Shown in pieces: positions 25,502 through 34,797 of a stretch of 64,000 nucleotides of DNA (position 1 is the stretch's first letter; each line of letters starts with the position of its first letter). The DNA comes from Phenylobacterium sp. (GTDB lineage Bacteria; Pseudomonadota; Alphaproteobacteria; Caulobacterales; Caulobacteraceae). The stretch spans positions 1 through 64,000 of the forward strand of contig NZ_SCVD01000012.1 of the NCBI RefSeq assembly GCF_004297125.1. The letters run 5' to 3'. The position numbers and the translations under genes are program-made. The notes below the pieces were generated by a model. That model saw only the letters and a program-made list of their open reading frames with translations. It made no database searches and was not told where the DNA came from.

Positions 25502-25945
25502 ATGAATGCGTCGCGCCCGCTTTTTCCGACTATCCCTGGCGCCGCCACGGTGCTCGCCGTCGCGGTGGGTTCCGTGCTGCTCAGCGGCTGCGTCGGCAAT
25601 CCGTTCGCCGATTCGAAGATCGATCCGGCCTCGCCGGTGGCCGCGGACGTGGCCCGCCTGACGCGCCAGGACGGCAAGTTTCCCACCTTCGCCAGCATTC
25701 CCAAGGCGCCGACCGACATCCGCCCCCTGGCCCAGTATGGCCGCGATGCGCGCTCAGTCCTGGCGGAAGGCGCCGCGTTGGAGCAGGCCACCGCGCCGGG
25801 CACCTGGACGCTCCAGGGCACCGACGACTTCGCCGAGAAGGCCCGTCGCGACGCCGGCCCGCAGATCGAACCCCCGAAGCCCGGCGACGCCGAAGCCTTC
25901 GCCCGCTCGCTCCGCGAGCGAGCTACACCGCCTCCGCGGCGCTGA
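25502..25945 (+). CDS. Predicted lipoprotein, unknown function
   Basis: A 147-residue protein with a lipoprotein signal ending in LLSGC (Cys30). The remainder is polar and proline-rich and has no family I recognise: KFPTFASIPKAPTDIRPL, then ALEQATAPGTWTLQGTDDFAEKARRD. It is divergent from phaC with 79 bases between the starts, so both promoters must lie there. An open frame extending back into phaC is antisense and not part of the gene. Confidence 0.65.
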   Translation: MNASRPLFPTIPGAATVLAVAVGSVLLSGCVGNPFADSKIDPASPVAADVARLTRQDGKFPTFASIPKAPTDIRPLAQYGRDARSVLAEGAALEQATAPGTWTLQGTDDFAEKARRDAGPQIEPPKPGDAEAFARSLRERATPPPRR

Positions 25946-26086
25946 GTCCCTCAAGGGGCTGAAGGCCGCGAGAGGCATAAAAATCCCCGCACCGGCTTGG
26001 CGGACTCCCGCCCGGAGTCTATCGAAGCCTCGACGTCAGCTCGCAGATCGGCCGCATGGGCGAAGCGCGGCGAAAGAGCTCTACCT

Positions 26087-27307
26087 ATGACACCCGAATT
26101 CCACCGCATCCGACGCCTCCCTCCCTACGTCTTCGAGGAGGTCAACCGCATCAAGGCGCGCCTGCGCAGCCAGGGTACGGACATCATCGACTTCGGCATG
26201 GGCAATCCCGACATGCCGACGCCCAAGCATATCGTCGACAAGCTGGTCGAGACGGCCCGCGACCCGAAGGCCGGCCGCTATTCGGCCTCCAAGGGCATCG
26301 GCGGCCTGCGCAAGGCCATGGCCGGCTACTACGGCCGCCGCTTCGGCGTGAAGCTGGATCCGGACCGCGAGGTGATCGCCACCCTCGGATCGAAGGAGGG
26401 CTTCGCCAACCTGGCCCAGGCCCTGACCGCGCCGGGCGACGTGATCATTTGCCCGAACCCGGCCTATCCGATCCATGCCTACGGCTTCATCATGGCGGGT
26501 GGCGTGATCCGCCACGTGCCGGCGGGCAGTCCCGAGGAGTATCTGGCCGGCATCAGCCGCGCTGTGAAGCACTCGGCGCCCCCGCCCAGCGTGCTGATCG
26601 TCAGCTATCCGTCGAACCCGACGGCCCAGTGGGTGGACCTCGATTTCTACAAGGAGATCGTGACCCTGGCGAAGAAGCACGACCTGCTGGTGCTGTCCGA
26701 CATCGCCTATTCCGAGATCTACTTCGACAATAACCCGCCGCCCTCGCTGCTGCAGGTGGAGGGGGCGAAGGACATCGCCGTCGAGGTCAATTCGCTGTCC
26801 AAGACCTTCGCCATGGCCGGCTGGCGCGTGGGCATGGTGGTGGGCAACGAACGGATGTGCGCCGCGCTCGCCCGGGTGAAGTCCTACCTGGACTACGGGG
26901 CCTACACGCCGATCCAGGTGGCCGCCGCCGCCGCGCTCAACGGGCCGACCGACTGCATCGACGAGATCCGGGCCATCTACAAGTCGCGCCGCGACACTCT
27001 GGTGGACGCAATGAAGCGCGCGGGGTGGGACATTCCCGCGCCGCCGGCCTCGATGTTCGCCTGGGCGAAGCTGCCGGCGCAGTACGAAGCCGCCGGCTCC
27101 ATGCTGTTCTCCAAGTTGCTGATCGAGGAGGCGGGCGTCGCCGTGGCCCCCGGCATCGCGTTCGGTGAGTACGGCGAGGGTTACGTTCGCATCGGCCTCG
27201 TGGAGAACGAGCACCGCATCCGCCAGGCCGCGCGCAGCGTGAAGAAGTTCCTGGCCAACTCCGACGAAATTCTGGGGCGGGCGCACAACGCCCTGGCTGC
27301 GCAATGA
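26087..27307 (+). CDS. PLP aminotransferase, AlaC-like
   Basis: A 406-residue fold-type I aminotransferase. Close match to the AlaC/YfdZ group that makes alanine: HRIRRLPPYVFEEVNRIKARLR at the start, IIDFGMGNPDMPTP, SYPSNPTAQ, DIAYSEIYFD and the PLP lysine in NSLSKTFAMAGWR (Lys239). Its ATGA overlap with hom means the two are co-translated, so it may supply or drain aspartate-family amino acids; that link is inference. Aspartate or diaminopimelate transamination cannot be excluded. Confidence 0.85.
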   Translation: MTPEFHRIRRLPPYVFEEVNRIKARLRSQGTDIIDFGMGNPDMPTPKHIVDKLVETARDPKAGRYSASKGIGGLRKAMAGYYGRRFGVKLDPDREVIATLGSKEGFANLAQALTAPGDVIICPNPAYPIHAYGFIMAGGVIRHVPAGSPEEYLAGISRAVKHSAPPPSVLIVSYPSNPTAQWVDLDFYKEIVTLAKKHDLLVLSDIAYSEIYFDNNPPPSLLQVEGAKDIAVEVNSLSKTFAMAGWRVGMVVGNERMCAALARVKSYLDYGAYTPIQVAAAAALNGPTDCIDEIRAIYKSRRDTLVDAMKRAGWDIPAPPASMFAWAKLPAQYEAAGSMLFSKLLIEEAGVAVAPGIAFGEYGEGYVRIGLVENEHRIRQAARSVKKFLANSDEILGRAHNALAAQ

Positions 27308-28596
27308 GCGATCGAAAAACCTGGCGCGTCGGCGTCGCGGGTCTGGGCACCGTCGGCGCGGGCCTGCTGACCTTCCTCTCGGAGCATCCGGACTTCGCGC
27401 CGGCCGGGGGCAGGGTGGTCGTCACCGGGGTTTCCGCCCGCTCGCGCTCGCGCCCGCGCCCCTTCGACATCTCGGGCCTGCCCTGGTTCGACGATCCCGT
27501 GGCGCTGGCCAACTCGCCGGACGTGGACCTGTTCGTGGAACTGATCGGCGGCTCGGATGGTCCCGCCAAGGCCGCGGTCGAGGCGGCGCTGGCCGCCGGC
27601 AAGCCGGTGGTCACCGCCAACAAGGCGTTGATCGCCGAGCATGGCGCGGAACTGGCCGCCCTGGCTGAGTCCAAGGGCGCGCCGCTGCTGTTCGAGGCGG
27701 CGGTCATGGGCGGCGTCCCGGCCGTGAAAATGGTCCGCGAAGCCCTGGTCGGCGATGAGATCAAGTCGATCGCCGGCATCCTCAACGGCACCTGCAACTA
27801 CATCCTGACGGAGATGGAGGCGACGGGCCGCTCGTTCGCCGAGGTCCTGGGCGAGGCCCAGCGGCTGGGCTACGCCGAGGCCGATCCCACCATGGACGTC
27901 GGCGGCTTCGACGCCGCGCACAAGATCTCGATCCTGGCCGCCCTGGCCTTCGGCTGCGCGCCGAACTTCGCGGCCGCCGAGATCGAAGGCATCGAGCAGG
28001 TCGACCTGCTGGACATCCGCATGGCCAAGGATCTGGGCTACCGGATCAAGCTGGTGGCGTCGGCGGAACGGTCTGCGGAGGGCGTGCTGGTGCGGGTCCA
28101 CCCGTCGCTGGCGCCTCTGAACCATCCGCTGGCCCAGGCCGGCGGGGCGTTGAACGCCCTGTTCATCGAGGGCGCCCGGATCGGCCGCATCTTCGTCCAG
28201 GGACCGGGGGCGGGGGCGGGGCCCACCGCCGCCGCCGTGGCCGCCGACATCGCCGACGTGATGACCGCAGCGGTGCGCCCGGTGTTCCAGGCGCCGGCCG
28301 TGTCGCTGAAGCCGTTCGATCCGATCGATCCCTCGAAGATGATGGGCCGCGCCTATCTGCGTTTCCTGGTGAAGGACGAGCCGGGCGTGATCGCGGCAGT
28401 GTCCGAGACCCTGGCCGAAGCGGGCGTCTCCATCGAGAGCTTCCTGCAGAAGCCGACCGAAGGGGCGCAGGGCGTGCCGATCGTCCTGACGACGCATGCG
28501 GTCGCCGAATCTGTCCTGACGGCGGCAGTTGAGAGAATCGCAGGGCTTCCAGCGGTATTGGACCGTCCTCACCTGTTGCGGATTGCTCGCATCTAG
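27304..28596 (+). CDS. hom: Homoserine dehydrogenase
   Basis: Reduces aspartate semialdehyde to homoserine, the branch point to threonine and methionine. 430 residues: N-terminal NAD(P)-binding GVAGLGTVGAGLL, catalytic domain with VMGGVPAVKMVREAL and GILNGTCNYILTEME, and a C-terminal ACT domain (from about 350: YLRFLVKDEPGVIAAVSETLAEAGVSIESF), the usual site of threonine feedback. The start overlaps the aminotransferase stop (ATGA). Confidence 0.95.
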   Translation: MSDRKTWRVGVAGLGTVGAGLLTFLSEHPDFAPAGGRVVVTGVSARSRSRPRPFDISGLPWFDDPVALANSPDVDLFVELIGGSDGPAKAAVEAALAAGKPVVTANKALIAEHGAELAALAESKGAPLLFEAAVMGGVPAVKMVREALVGDEIKSIAGILNGTCNYILTEMEATGRSFAEVLGEAQRLGYAEADPTMDVGGFDAAHKISILAALAFGCAPNFAAAEIEGIEQVDLLDIRMAKDLGYRIKLVASAERSAEGVLVRVHPSLAPLNHPLAQAGGALNALFIEGARIGRIFVQGPGAGAGPTAAAVAADIADVMTAAVRPVFQAPAVSLKPFDPIDPSKMMGRAYLRFLVKDEPGVIAAVSETLAEAGVSIESFLQKPTEGAQGVPIVLTTHAVAESVLTAAVERIAGLPAVLDRPHLLRIARI

Positions 28597-28642
28597 GGTC
28601 AAACGCGGCTCCGAGAAAGAAGCGCTAAGGTTGGAAACGAAG

Positions 28643-29596
28643 ATGAGCTCTGAAGTTCTGGATCGCGGACTGGTTCTGGACGCGGTCCGGGTGACCGAGA
28701 TCGCCGCGATCGCCGCCTGGAAGCTGGTGGGCCGCGGTGACGAGAAGGCCGCCGACCAAGCCGCCGTGGACGCCATGCGCACGGCGCTCAATGACCTCGA
28801 TATCGACGGCGAGATCGTCATCGGCGAGGGCGAGCGCGACGAGGCTCCGATGCTCTACATCGGCGAGAAGGTCGGCAAGGGCAAAGGCGCCAAGATCGAT
28901 ATCGCCCTGGATCCGCTGGAAGGCACGACCCTGACGGCCAAGGCCATGGCCAACGCCTGCGCCGTGATGGCCTGGGCGCCCAAGGGCACGATGCTGAACG
29001 CGCCCGACACCTACATGGACAAGATCGCGTGTGGGCCGGGCTATCCGGCCGGCGTCATCGACCTGGACAAGAGCCCGGCCGAGAACGTGCAGGCGCTGGC
29101 CAAGGCCAAGGGCGTCGAGCCCAGCGAGATCACGGTCTGCATCCTGGACCGTCCCCGCCACGCCGAGATCATTGCGTCGGCCCGTTCGGTCGGGGCGCGG
29201 GTGCATCTGATCACTGACGGCGACGTTGCCGGCGTGATCAACACCACGGATCCGGAGACCGGCATCGACCTTTACGTCGGCTCCGGCGGCGCGCCCGAGG
29301 GTGTGCTGGCCTGCGCGGCGCTGAAGTGCGTCGGCGGCCAGTTCCAGGGCCGGCTGGTGTTCCGCAACGCCGACGAACGCGCCCGCGCGGCGCGCGTGGG
29401 CATCACCGACCTCGACAAGAAGTACGACCTGCACGAGATGGTCCGAGCCGATGCGATCTTCGCGGCCACGGGGGTGACCAAGGGCGCGCTGCTGGACGGC
29501 GTCACCTTCTCCGGCGGCTTCGTCCACACCCACACCCTGGTTATGAACTCCGCGACCCGCACGGTCCGCGACGTGCGGATGAAGCGCCCAGTCTGA
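28643..29596 (+). CDS. glpX: Class II fructose-1,6-bisphosphatase
   Basis: GlpX-type gluconeogenic phosphatase, 317 residues. Diagnostic segments are ILDVRVTEIAAIAAW-like start (VRVTEIAAIAAWKLVGRGDEKAAD), GEIVIGEGERDEAPMLYIGEKVG and DIALDPLEGTTLTAKAM, the metal-binding core. It lies 46 bases after hom in the same direction; hom-glpX pairing is common in alphaproteobacteria. An in-frame frame extending upstream into hom is not used. Confidence 0.95.
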   Translation: MSSEVLDRGLVLDAVRVTEIAAIAAWKLVGRGDEKAADQAAVDAMRTALNDLDIDGEIVIGEGERDEAPMLYIGEKVGKGKGAKIDIALDPLEGTTLTAKAMANACAVMAWAPKGTMLNAPDTYMDKIACGPGYPAGVIDLDKSPAENVQALAKAKGVEPSEITVCILDRPRHAEIIASARSVGARVHLITDGDVAGVINTTDPETGIDLYVGSGGAPEGVLACAALKCVGGQFQGRLVFRNADERARAARVGITDLDKKYDLHEMVRADAIFAATGVTKGALLDGVTFSGGFVHTHTLVMNSATRTVRDVRMKRPV

Positions 29597-29701
29597 GGCG
29601 TGTTGCGTCCGATCCTGTCGCAGCGGCGGCCTAAGGCGATAGGTCCTGGCGACTCGTGGGCCGCGGGCCGATAGTCCCGCCGATGCAGGGTGGACGAGCG
29701 A

Positions 29702-31498
29702 ATGGCTGACGGGAGCGCGAACGTGGGGTTCCTGGGGGTCACGCGGTCGCTCAGCGGCCGGCTCTGGCGGCAGCGCGCCGCCGACGCCGACGTCACGCGC
29801 CGCCACCAGCTGAGTCACGGCCTGTCCGAGCTGTTGGCCCGCGCCCTGGCCTCACGTGGAATCAGCGCCGAGGCGGGGGCGGACTTCCTCAGTCCGACGC
29901 TCAAGGCTCTGTTCCCGGATCCATCCTCGTTCGCCGACATGGACCGGGCCGCGGAGATACTGGTCGACGCCCTGGAGGCGAAGCGCCGCGTCGTGGTGTT
30001 CGCCGACTACGACGTCGACGGCGCCTCGTCCGCGGCGCTTATCGTTCGCTGGTTCCGGGCCATGGGCCTGGAACTGTCGATCTATGTTCCGGACCGCATC
30101 GTCGAGGGCTACGGCCCGTCGCCGGCCGCGTTTCGCCACCTGAAGGCCGATGGCGCGGAACTGGTGATCACGGTCGACTGCGGCGCGGCCGCGCACGACG
30201 CCCTGGCCTGCGCCGCCGAGATCGACCTGCCGGTCGTGGTGATCGATCATCACCTGATGCGGCCGGGCGAGATCCCTGCGGTGGCCGCGCTGGTGAACCC
30301 GAATCGGCCGGACTGCAGCTCGGGGCAGGGGCACCTGGCCGCTGCCGGCGTCAGCTTCGTCCTGCTGGCCGCCTTGAACCGCGAGGCGCGGAAGCGCGGC
30401 CTGTTCAACGGCGCGGAGCCCGACATCAGGGCCTGGCTGGACCTGGCCGCCATGGGCGCCGTCTGCGACGTCACCCAACTCACGGGATTCAACCGCGCCC
30501 TGACCGCCCAGGGGCTGAAGGTGATGTCCGCCTGGGCCAATCCCGGCCTCAAGGCGCTGATGGACGTGGCCAAGGGGCAGGGGCCGGCCTCGGTCTTCCA
30601 CGTGGGCTTCCTGCTGGGCCCGCGGATCAACGCCGGCGGGCGTATCGGCCGATCCGACCTGGGCGCACGCCTGCTGTCGACCGACGATCCCGAGGAAGCC
30701 GCGGCCCTGGCCGCCGAACTCGACGGCCTCAACGCCTCTCGCAAGGAGGTTGAGGCGGCGGTCCAGGAGGCGGCGGTCCGGCATATCGAGCGCGAGAGCA
30801 ACCAGGCCGATGCGCCGTGCCTGGTGGTGGCCGAGGACGGCTGGCACCCCGGCGTCATCGGCATCGTCGCCGGCCGCCTGCGCGAGCGCTACCGCAAGCC
30901 GGTCATCGTCATCGGGATCGACCGGGCGGCGGACGTGGGCAAGGGCTCGGGCCGCTCCCAGCCGGGCGTGAACCTGGGGCGCGCCGTCCAGGCGGCCTAC
31001 GAGGAGGGCCTGCTGCTGGCCGGCGGCGGCCACGCCATGGCCGCGGGCCTGTCGGTGCGGCCCGACACCATCCCCGAGCTGCGCGCGTTCCTGTGCGAGC
31101 GCATGGGGGCGGAAGCGAAGCTCGCCGCGGCCGAGGACGGGCTGGAGATCGACGCCCTCGTCACCACGCGCGGAGCCGACCGTGCGCTCTGGACCGACTT
31201 CCAGCGGCTGGCCCCCTTTGGTCCCGGCAATCCGGAACCGACCTTCGCGGCGGCCGACGTTCGGGTGGAGCGGCCGATGGCCCTGCGCGGCGGCCACGTG
31301 CGTTGCACCCTGACCGATGGGTCCGGCGGACGGCTGAAAGCGGTGGCCTGGCGGGTCGAGGACACCGAGACAGGTCGACGTCTCATGCAGGAAGGCGGAG
31401 CCATCCACGTGGCGGGCAAGCTGAAACCCGACGACTGGCAGGGTCGCCAAGGGGTCGAACTGGAGATCGAGGATGTGGCCGATCCGCGTCGCGCATAA
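29702..31498 (+). CDS. recJ: Single-stranded-DNA-specific exonuclease RecJ
   Basis: 5'-3' exonuclease of recombination and mismatch repair. 598 residues of the DHH superfamily: VVFADYDVDGASSAAL, LVITVDCGAAAHDAL, VVVIDHHLM with Asp182-His183-His184, then the DHHA1 region with GGHAMAAGLSV and the C-terminal OB fold including FGPGNPEPTF. I choose ATG 29702; GTG 29690 would add four residues. It lies about 100 bases after glpX and is followed by tRNA-Glu. Confidence 0.95.
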   Translation: MADGSANVGFLGVTRSLSGRLWRQRAADADVTRRHQLSHGLSELLARALASRGISAEAGADFLSPTLKALFPDPSSFADMDRAAEILVDALEAKRRVVVFADYDVDGASSAALIVRWFRAMGLELSIYVPDRIVEGYGPSPAAFRHLKADGAELVITVDCGAAAHDALACAAEIDLPVVVIDHHLMRPGEIPAVAALVNPNRPDCSSGQGHLAAAGVSFVLLAALNREARKRGLFNGAEPDIRAWLDLAAMGAVCDVTQLTGFNRALTAQGLKVMSAWANPGLKALMDVAKGQGPASVFHVGFLLGPRINAGGRIGRSDLGARLLSTDDPEEAAALAAELDGLNASRKEVEAAVQEAAVRHIERESNQADAPCLVVAEDGWHPGVIGIVAGRLRERYRKPVIVIGIDRAADVGKGSGRSQPGVNLGRAVQAAYEEGLLLAGGGHAMAAGLSVRPDTIPELRAFLCERMGAEAKLAAAEDGLEIDALVTTRGADRALWTDFQRLAPFGPGNPEPTFAAADVRVERPMALRGGHVRCTLTDGSGGRLKAVAWRVEDTETGRRLMQEGGAIHVAGKLKPDDWQGRQGVELEIEDVADPRRA

Positions 31499-31561
31499 GG
31501 GTGATTTCGGCCGCTTGCGCTCCTAAACCAAGGCCGCTATAGAGCGCGCCTCGCGCCACGC

Positions 31562-31636
31562 GGTCCCTTCGTCTATCGGTTAGGACGCCAGGTTTTCAAC
31601 CTGGAGAGAGGGGTTCGACTCCCCTAGGGACTGCCA
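31562..31636 (+). tRNA. tRNA-Glu (anticodon TTC)
   Basis: A 75-nt cloverleaf with encoded CCA: acceptor GGTCCCT/AGGGACT (one G-U pair), anticodon stem CCAGG/CCTGG around TTTTCAA, T arm GGGGTTCGACTCCCC and discriminator G. Confidence 0.96.
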
Positions 31637-31843
31637 CGCGAGCTCCCCCCGACCCTCACCGCATCTTGGATATCGGCCCCGGCGCAGCGCCTATGCCTGC
31701 CCTTGATGCGCGGCCCAGGTGTTCCGCGTTTTGGGAGCCAGAATTCGCCGACTCGAATCACCATTGACGCCATATGTGTTACAAGAACAGTGTTATAGTC
31801 GGCTCCGATCCATGTGTCGGGAGGGTAGCGGGCCGAGGGGCAA

Positions 31844-32422
31844 ATGGCTGGTTACGAATTCGAGCATGTTGATGCGCCGCCGCCGGTGCGTATCTCAGGT
31901 CGCGTGAAGTGGTTCGATGCGGGCAAGGGCTACGGCTTCATTGTGCCCGACGATCCAAGTCTGACGGACCTCAAGGACGTGCTGCTGCACGTCACCAGCC
32001 TCAGGACCTCAGGCCGGGAAAGCTGCCTCGAAGGCTCGATGATCACCTGCGACGTCGTCCGCCGGCCGAAGGGCTGGCAGGTCGCCGAGGTCGTACTTGT
32101 GGATGAGAGCTCAGCCACACCGCCCGAGCGCCGCCCCGACGAACTGCGGCGTCCCGAGGGCTTCGCGGCCCGGGCGCCGCGGCGAACCGCCCTGCAAGCC
32201 ACCGGTCCGCTGGAAGAAGCCAAGGTGAAATGGTTCAACCGCGCCAAAGGCTATGGCTTCGTGGTGCGCGACCACGAGCCCGGCGACATCTTCGTCCACA
32301 TCGAGACGCTGCGGCGTTCGGGCATGGAGGATCTCCAGCCCGGGGAGTGCGTGATGGTGCGCTTCGCCGAGGGCCCCAAGGGGCTTGTCGTGGCCGAGAT
32401 CGAGGCGTCTAACCTCTCCTGA
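31844..32422 (+). CDS. Double cold-shock-domain protein
   Basis: A 192-residue nucleic-acid chaperone with two complete cold-shock domains: [19 protein letters not shown] with VLLHVTSL (about 18-85) and [18 protein letters not shown] with DIFVHIETL (about 126-190), joined by a charged [12 protein letters not shown] linker. Double-domain Csp proteins are typical of Caulobacter (CspC/CspD type), where they act in stationary phase rather than cold; I cannot say which paralog this is. The leader (31637-31843) is fairly AT-rich near 31765-31800 and contains GTGTTA twice and TATAGT. Confidence 0.88.
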   Translation: MAGYEFEHVDAPPPVRISGRVKWFDAGKGYGFIVPDDPSLTDLKDVLLHVTSLRTSGRESCLEGSMITCDVVRRPKGWQVAEVVLVDESSATPPERRPDELRRPEGFAARAPRRTALQATGPLEEAKVKWFNRAKGYGFVVRDHEPGDIFVHIETLRRSGMEDLQPGECVMVRFAEGPKGLVVAEIEASNLS

Positions 32423-32448
32423 CGAGACGCGCTTCGGAGCTTACTTTC

Positions 32449-32958
32449 GTGCTGCATGAGTTGACCGCCCGGCGCGCCGCCGTCGCGCTGGCCTTGGCGA
32501 TGACGGCTGTCGCGCCGGCCATGGCCCAGATCCCGCGCCAGGACCCCAAGACCTGCAAGGGCCAGGCCGAGATTAAGCCGCTGGAGCCGTTGCAGGTGCG
32601 CACGGACAAGGGTGTGTCGAGCTTCCAGGTCGAGATCGCCGACAGCGAGATGGAGCGGGAATACGGCCTGATGTGCCGGCGCTCGCTCAGCGCCGATCGC
32701 GGCATGCTGTTCCTGTTCCCGAAGGCCACGCCGCAGATGTTCTGGATGCGCAACACGCTCATCCCACTGGACATCGTCTACATCGGCGCCGACGGCCGGG
32801 TGGTGTCGATCAGCCGCAACGTCCAGCCGCTGGACGAGAGCGGCGCGCCGTCGGCGGGGCCGGCCAAGTTCGTACTGGAGCTGGCCGCGGGCCGCGCCGC
32901 CCAGATCGGCCTCCTGCCCGGCGACCGGGTGCTGCACCGGGCCATGCCGCGTGGCTGA
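32449..32958 (+). CDS. DUF192 exported protein
   Basis: A 169-residue protein with a signal peptide (cleavage near AMA-Q at about 26) and the DUF192 core: FQVEIADSEMEREYGLMCRRSL, GMLFLFP, FWMRNTLIPLDIVYIGADGRVVSI. Family members are small periplasmic or extracellular beta-barrel proteins of unknown role. GTG start at 32449. Its last 8 bases overlap the thioesterase gene, so the pair is one transcription unit. Confidence 0.85.
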   Translation: MLHELTARRAAVALALAMTAVAPAMAQIPRQDPKTCKGQAEIKPLEPLQVRTDKGVSSFQVEIADSEMEREYGLMCRRSLSADRGMLFLFPKATPQMFWMRNTLIPLDIVYIGADGRVVSISRNVQPLDESGAPSAGPAKFVLELAAGRAAQIGLLPGDRVLHRAMPRG

Positions 32959-33373
32959 CGATATCCCCGAGCCGCCCGCCGGCTTCGTCCGTTCCCAGGG
33001 CCGCGGGCAGTTCTCGACCCACAACGGGCCCTATTTCCACCGGGTGACCGATGGCGACACGGTCGAACAGGCCTTCTACGCCCTGCCTCGCCACACCAAT
33101 GGCATCGGCCTGGTCCATGGCGGCATGCTGTCGGCGTTCACCGACGGCCTGCTGGCCATGGCCGTGGGACGGGGAACGCAGAAGGTGGCGGTGACCATCC
33201 ACCTCTCCATCGATTTCCTGCACATGGCCCGGCAGGGCGACTGGATCATCGGCGAGGCGCGAATGAGCCGCGCCACCAAGGACGTGGCCTTCGCCGACGG
33301 TCGCCTCTATGCCCGCGGCGTGGAGATCGTCCGGGCCTCCGGGGTCTTCAAGGTGATGAGTCGGCACGGTTAG
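32951..33373 (+). CDS. PaaI-family hotdog thioesterase
   Basis: A 140-residue hotdog-fold acyl-CoA thioesterase. The motif [18 protein letters not shown] contains the HGG turn and catalytic Asp typical of the PaaI group; [18 protein letters not shown] follows. GTG start overlapping DUF192. The substrate cannot be inferred from the neighbours. Confidence 0.87.
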   Translation: MADDIPEPPAGFVRSQGRGQFSTHNGPYFHRVTDGDTVEQAFYALPRHTNGIGLVHGGMLSAFTDGLLAMAVGRGTQKVAVTIHLSIDFLHMARQGDWIIGEARMSRATKDVAFADGRLYARGVEIVRASGVFKVMSRHG

Positions 33374-33421
33374 GTTTGCCGAAACGCCGAAACGCCCATA
33401 TTGACGGGCCTCCGGCGTCCT

Positions 33422-33498
33422 CGGGGCGTAGCGCAGCCTGGTAGCGCATCTGCTTTGGGAGCAGAGGGTCGCAAGTTCGAATCTTGCCGCCCCGACCA
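33422..33498 (+). tRNA. tRNA-Pro (anticodon TGG)
   Basis: A 77-nt cloverleaf with encoded CCA: acceptor CGGGGCG/CGCCCCG, anticodon stem CTGCT/AGCAG around TTTGGGA, T arm with GTTCGAATC and discriminator A. Confidence 0.96.
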
Positions 33499-33527
33499 CG
33501 CCGGCGAACTTTAGGGGTCCTACGAGA

Positions 33528-33836
33528 ATGCTCGCGCGCATCTTCCGTCCGTCCAAGACCGCCATGCAGTCCGGCCGCGCCAAGGCCGCGAACTGGGTGC
33601 TTGAGTTCGAACCCAGCGCCGCGCGACGACCCGACGCGCTGATGGGCTGGACGGTGACCAGCGACACGGAGTCGAGCCAGGTGCGCCTGACCTTCGACAC
33701 CAAGGAAGAGGCCGTGCGCTACGCCGAAGCCCACGGCATCGCCTTCCAGCTCATCGATCCGCCGCCGGCCAAGCGGATCATCAAGGCCTATGCCGACAAC
33801 TTCGCGTTCGGCAGACGGATTCCCTGGACCCACTAG
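33528..33836 (+). CDS. NDUFS4-like complex I accessory subunit
   Basis: A 102-residue protein of the ETC complex I subunit family (mitochondrial 18 kDa NDUFS4). Matching features are ARIFRPSKTAMQSG, WVLEFEP, the MGWTVTSDTESSQVRLTFDTKEEAVRYAEAHGI core and KRIIKAYADNFAFGR...PWTH at the end. In alphaproteobacteria such genes lie away from the nuo operon, as here. It is wedged between two tRNA genes. Confidence 0.9.
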   Translation: MLARIFRPSKTAMQSGRAKAANWVLEFEPSAARRPDALMGWTVTSDTESSQVRLTFDTKEEAVRYAEAHGIAFQLIDPPPAKRIIKAYADNFAFGRRIPWTH

Positions 33837-33847
33837 GGTCGCTGTGA

Positions 33848-33924
33848 GCGCCCGTAGCTCAACCGGATAGAGCATCCGCCTTCTAAGCGGACGGTTGCAG
33901 GTTCGAGTCCTGCCGGGCGCGCCA
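33848..33924 (+). tRNA. tRNA-Arg (anticodon TCT)
   Basis: A 77-nt cloverleaf with encoded CCA: acceptor GCGCCCG/CGGGCGC, anticodon stem CCGCC/GGCGG-like pairing around CTTCTAA, T arm AGGTTCGAGTCCT and discriminator G. It starts 11 bases after the NDUFS4-like stop. Confidence 0.95.
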
Positions 33925-34020
33925 CCGCCCTGGATCATGTTCCGCCAGGGCGCCGATCGCTCTGGCCTTCCGCCCCCGCTCCGGACTAGGTCTCGTTCGA
34001 CAGTCCGGATGGAGTAGCCC

Positions 34021-34797
34021 TTGGCCTGGACGAAGACCTATGACGAGGCCGAACCGCAGCGGGTCAACAAGTGGCTGGCGCAGGCCGGCGTCTGCTCGCG
34101 GCGCGAGGCCGAGGCCCTGATCGGCGAGGGCCTGGTCTATATCGACGGCGAGCGGGTCGAGGACGCTGGGCGCAAGATCCAGCCCGGCCAGACCCTGACC
34201 CTCACCGACAAGGCCGAGGGCCGGCTCGAGGGCTTCACCGCGGTGCTGAACAAGCCGACCGGCTACGTCTCCGGCCAGCCCGAGCCGGGGTACACGCCCG
34301 CCGTACGGCTGCTGACCAAGGCGGCGCTGGTGGGCGAGAGCGCACCGATCCCGGACGCCAAGATGAGCCTGCCGCCGCTGGGCCGGCTCGACCTCGACAG
34401 CCACGGCCTGCTGATCCTCTCCAACGACGGGGTGCTGGCCAAGGCGGTGATCGGGCCGCAGTCCGAGCTGGACAAGGAGTACGTGGTCCGGGTCGCCGGC
34501 CGCATCGACCAGGAGACCCTGGGCTGGCTGCGCCACGGCCTCAGCCTGGACGGCCGCAAGCTGCGGCCCGCCAAGGTCGAGGTGATCCAGGGCCAGGTGC
34601 TGCGCTTCACCCTCACGGAAGGCCGCAACCGCCAGATCCGGCGGATGTGCGAGCTGCTGGACCTGCGGGTCATGGACCTGCTGCGTGTGCGGATCGGTCC
34701 GCTCGCGCTGGGCGACCTGCCCGAGGGCAAGTGGCGGATCCTGACCCCGGCCGAGCGCGAGGCGATGATCGTGGCGTCCAAGGGCGGCGGCGACTAG
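34021..34797 (+). CDS. RsuA/RluB/E/F-family rRNA pseudouridine synthase
   Basis: Isomerises a uridine in rRNA. 258 residues: N-terminal S4 RNA-binding domain (RVNKWLAQAGVCSRREAEALIGEGLVYIDGERV), then the RsuA-type catalytic domain with LNKPTGYVSG, GRLDLDSHGLLILSND containing catalytic Asp124, and EGRNRQIRRMCELL. The missing long tail and single S4 domain fit RluF-like enzymes, but the exact target base is not readable from sequence. TTG start with GGAG 6 bases upstream. The stop shares a CTAG with the convergent kinase gene. Confidence 0.88.
   Translation: MAWTKTYDEAEPQRVNKWLAQAGVCSRREAEALIGEGLVYIDGERVEDAGRKIQPGQTLTLTDKAEGRLEGFTAVLNKPTGYVSGQPEPGYTPAVRLLTKAALVGESAPIPDAKMSLPPLGRLDLDSHGLLILSNDGVLAKAVIGPQSELDKEYVVRVAGRIDQETLGWLRHGLSLDGRKLRPAKVEVIQGQVLRFTLTEGRNRQIRRMCELLDLRVMDLLRVRIGPLALGDLPEGKWRILTPAEREAMIVASKGGGD

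Noticed and set aside
32423..33373. DUF192 and thioesterase as a two-gene toxin-antitoxin pair
   Set aside because: Both match unrelated, well-defined families (DUF192 exported protein, PaaI thioesterase) and the first has a signal peptide.
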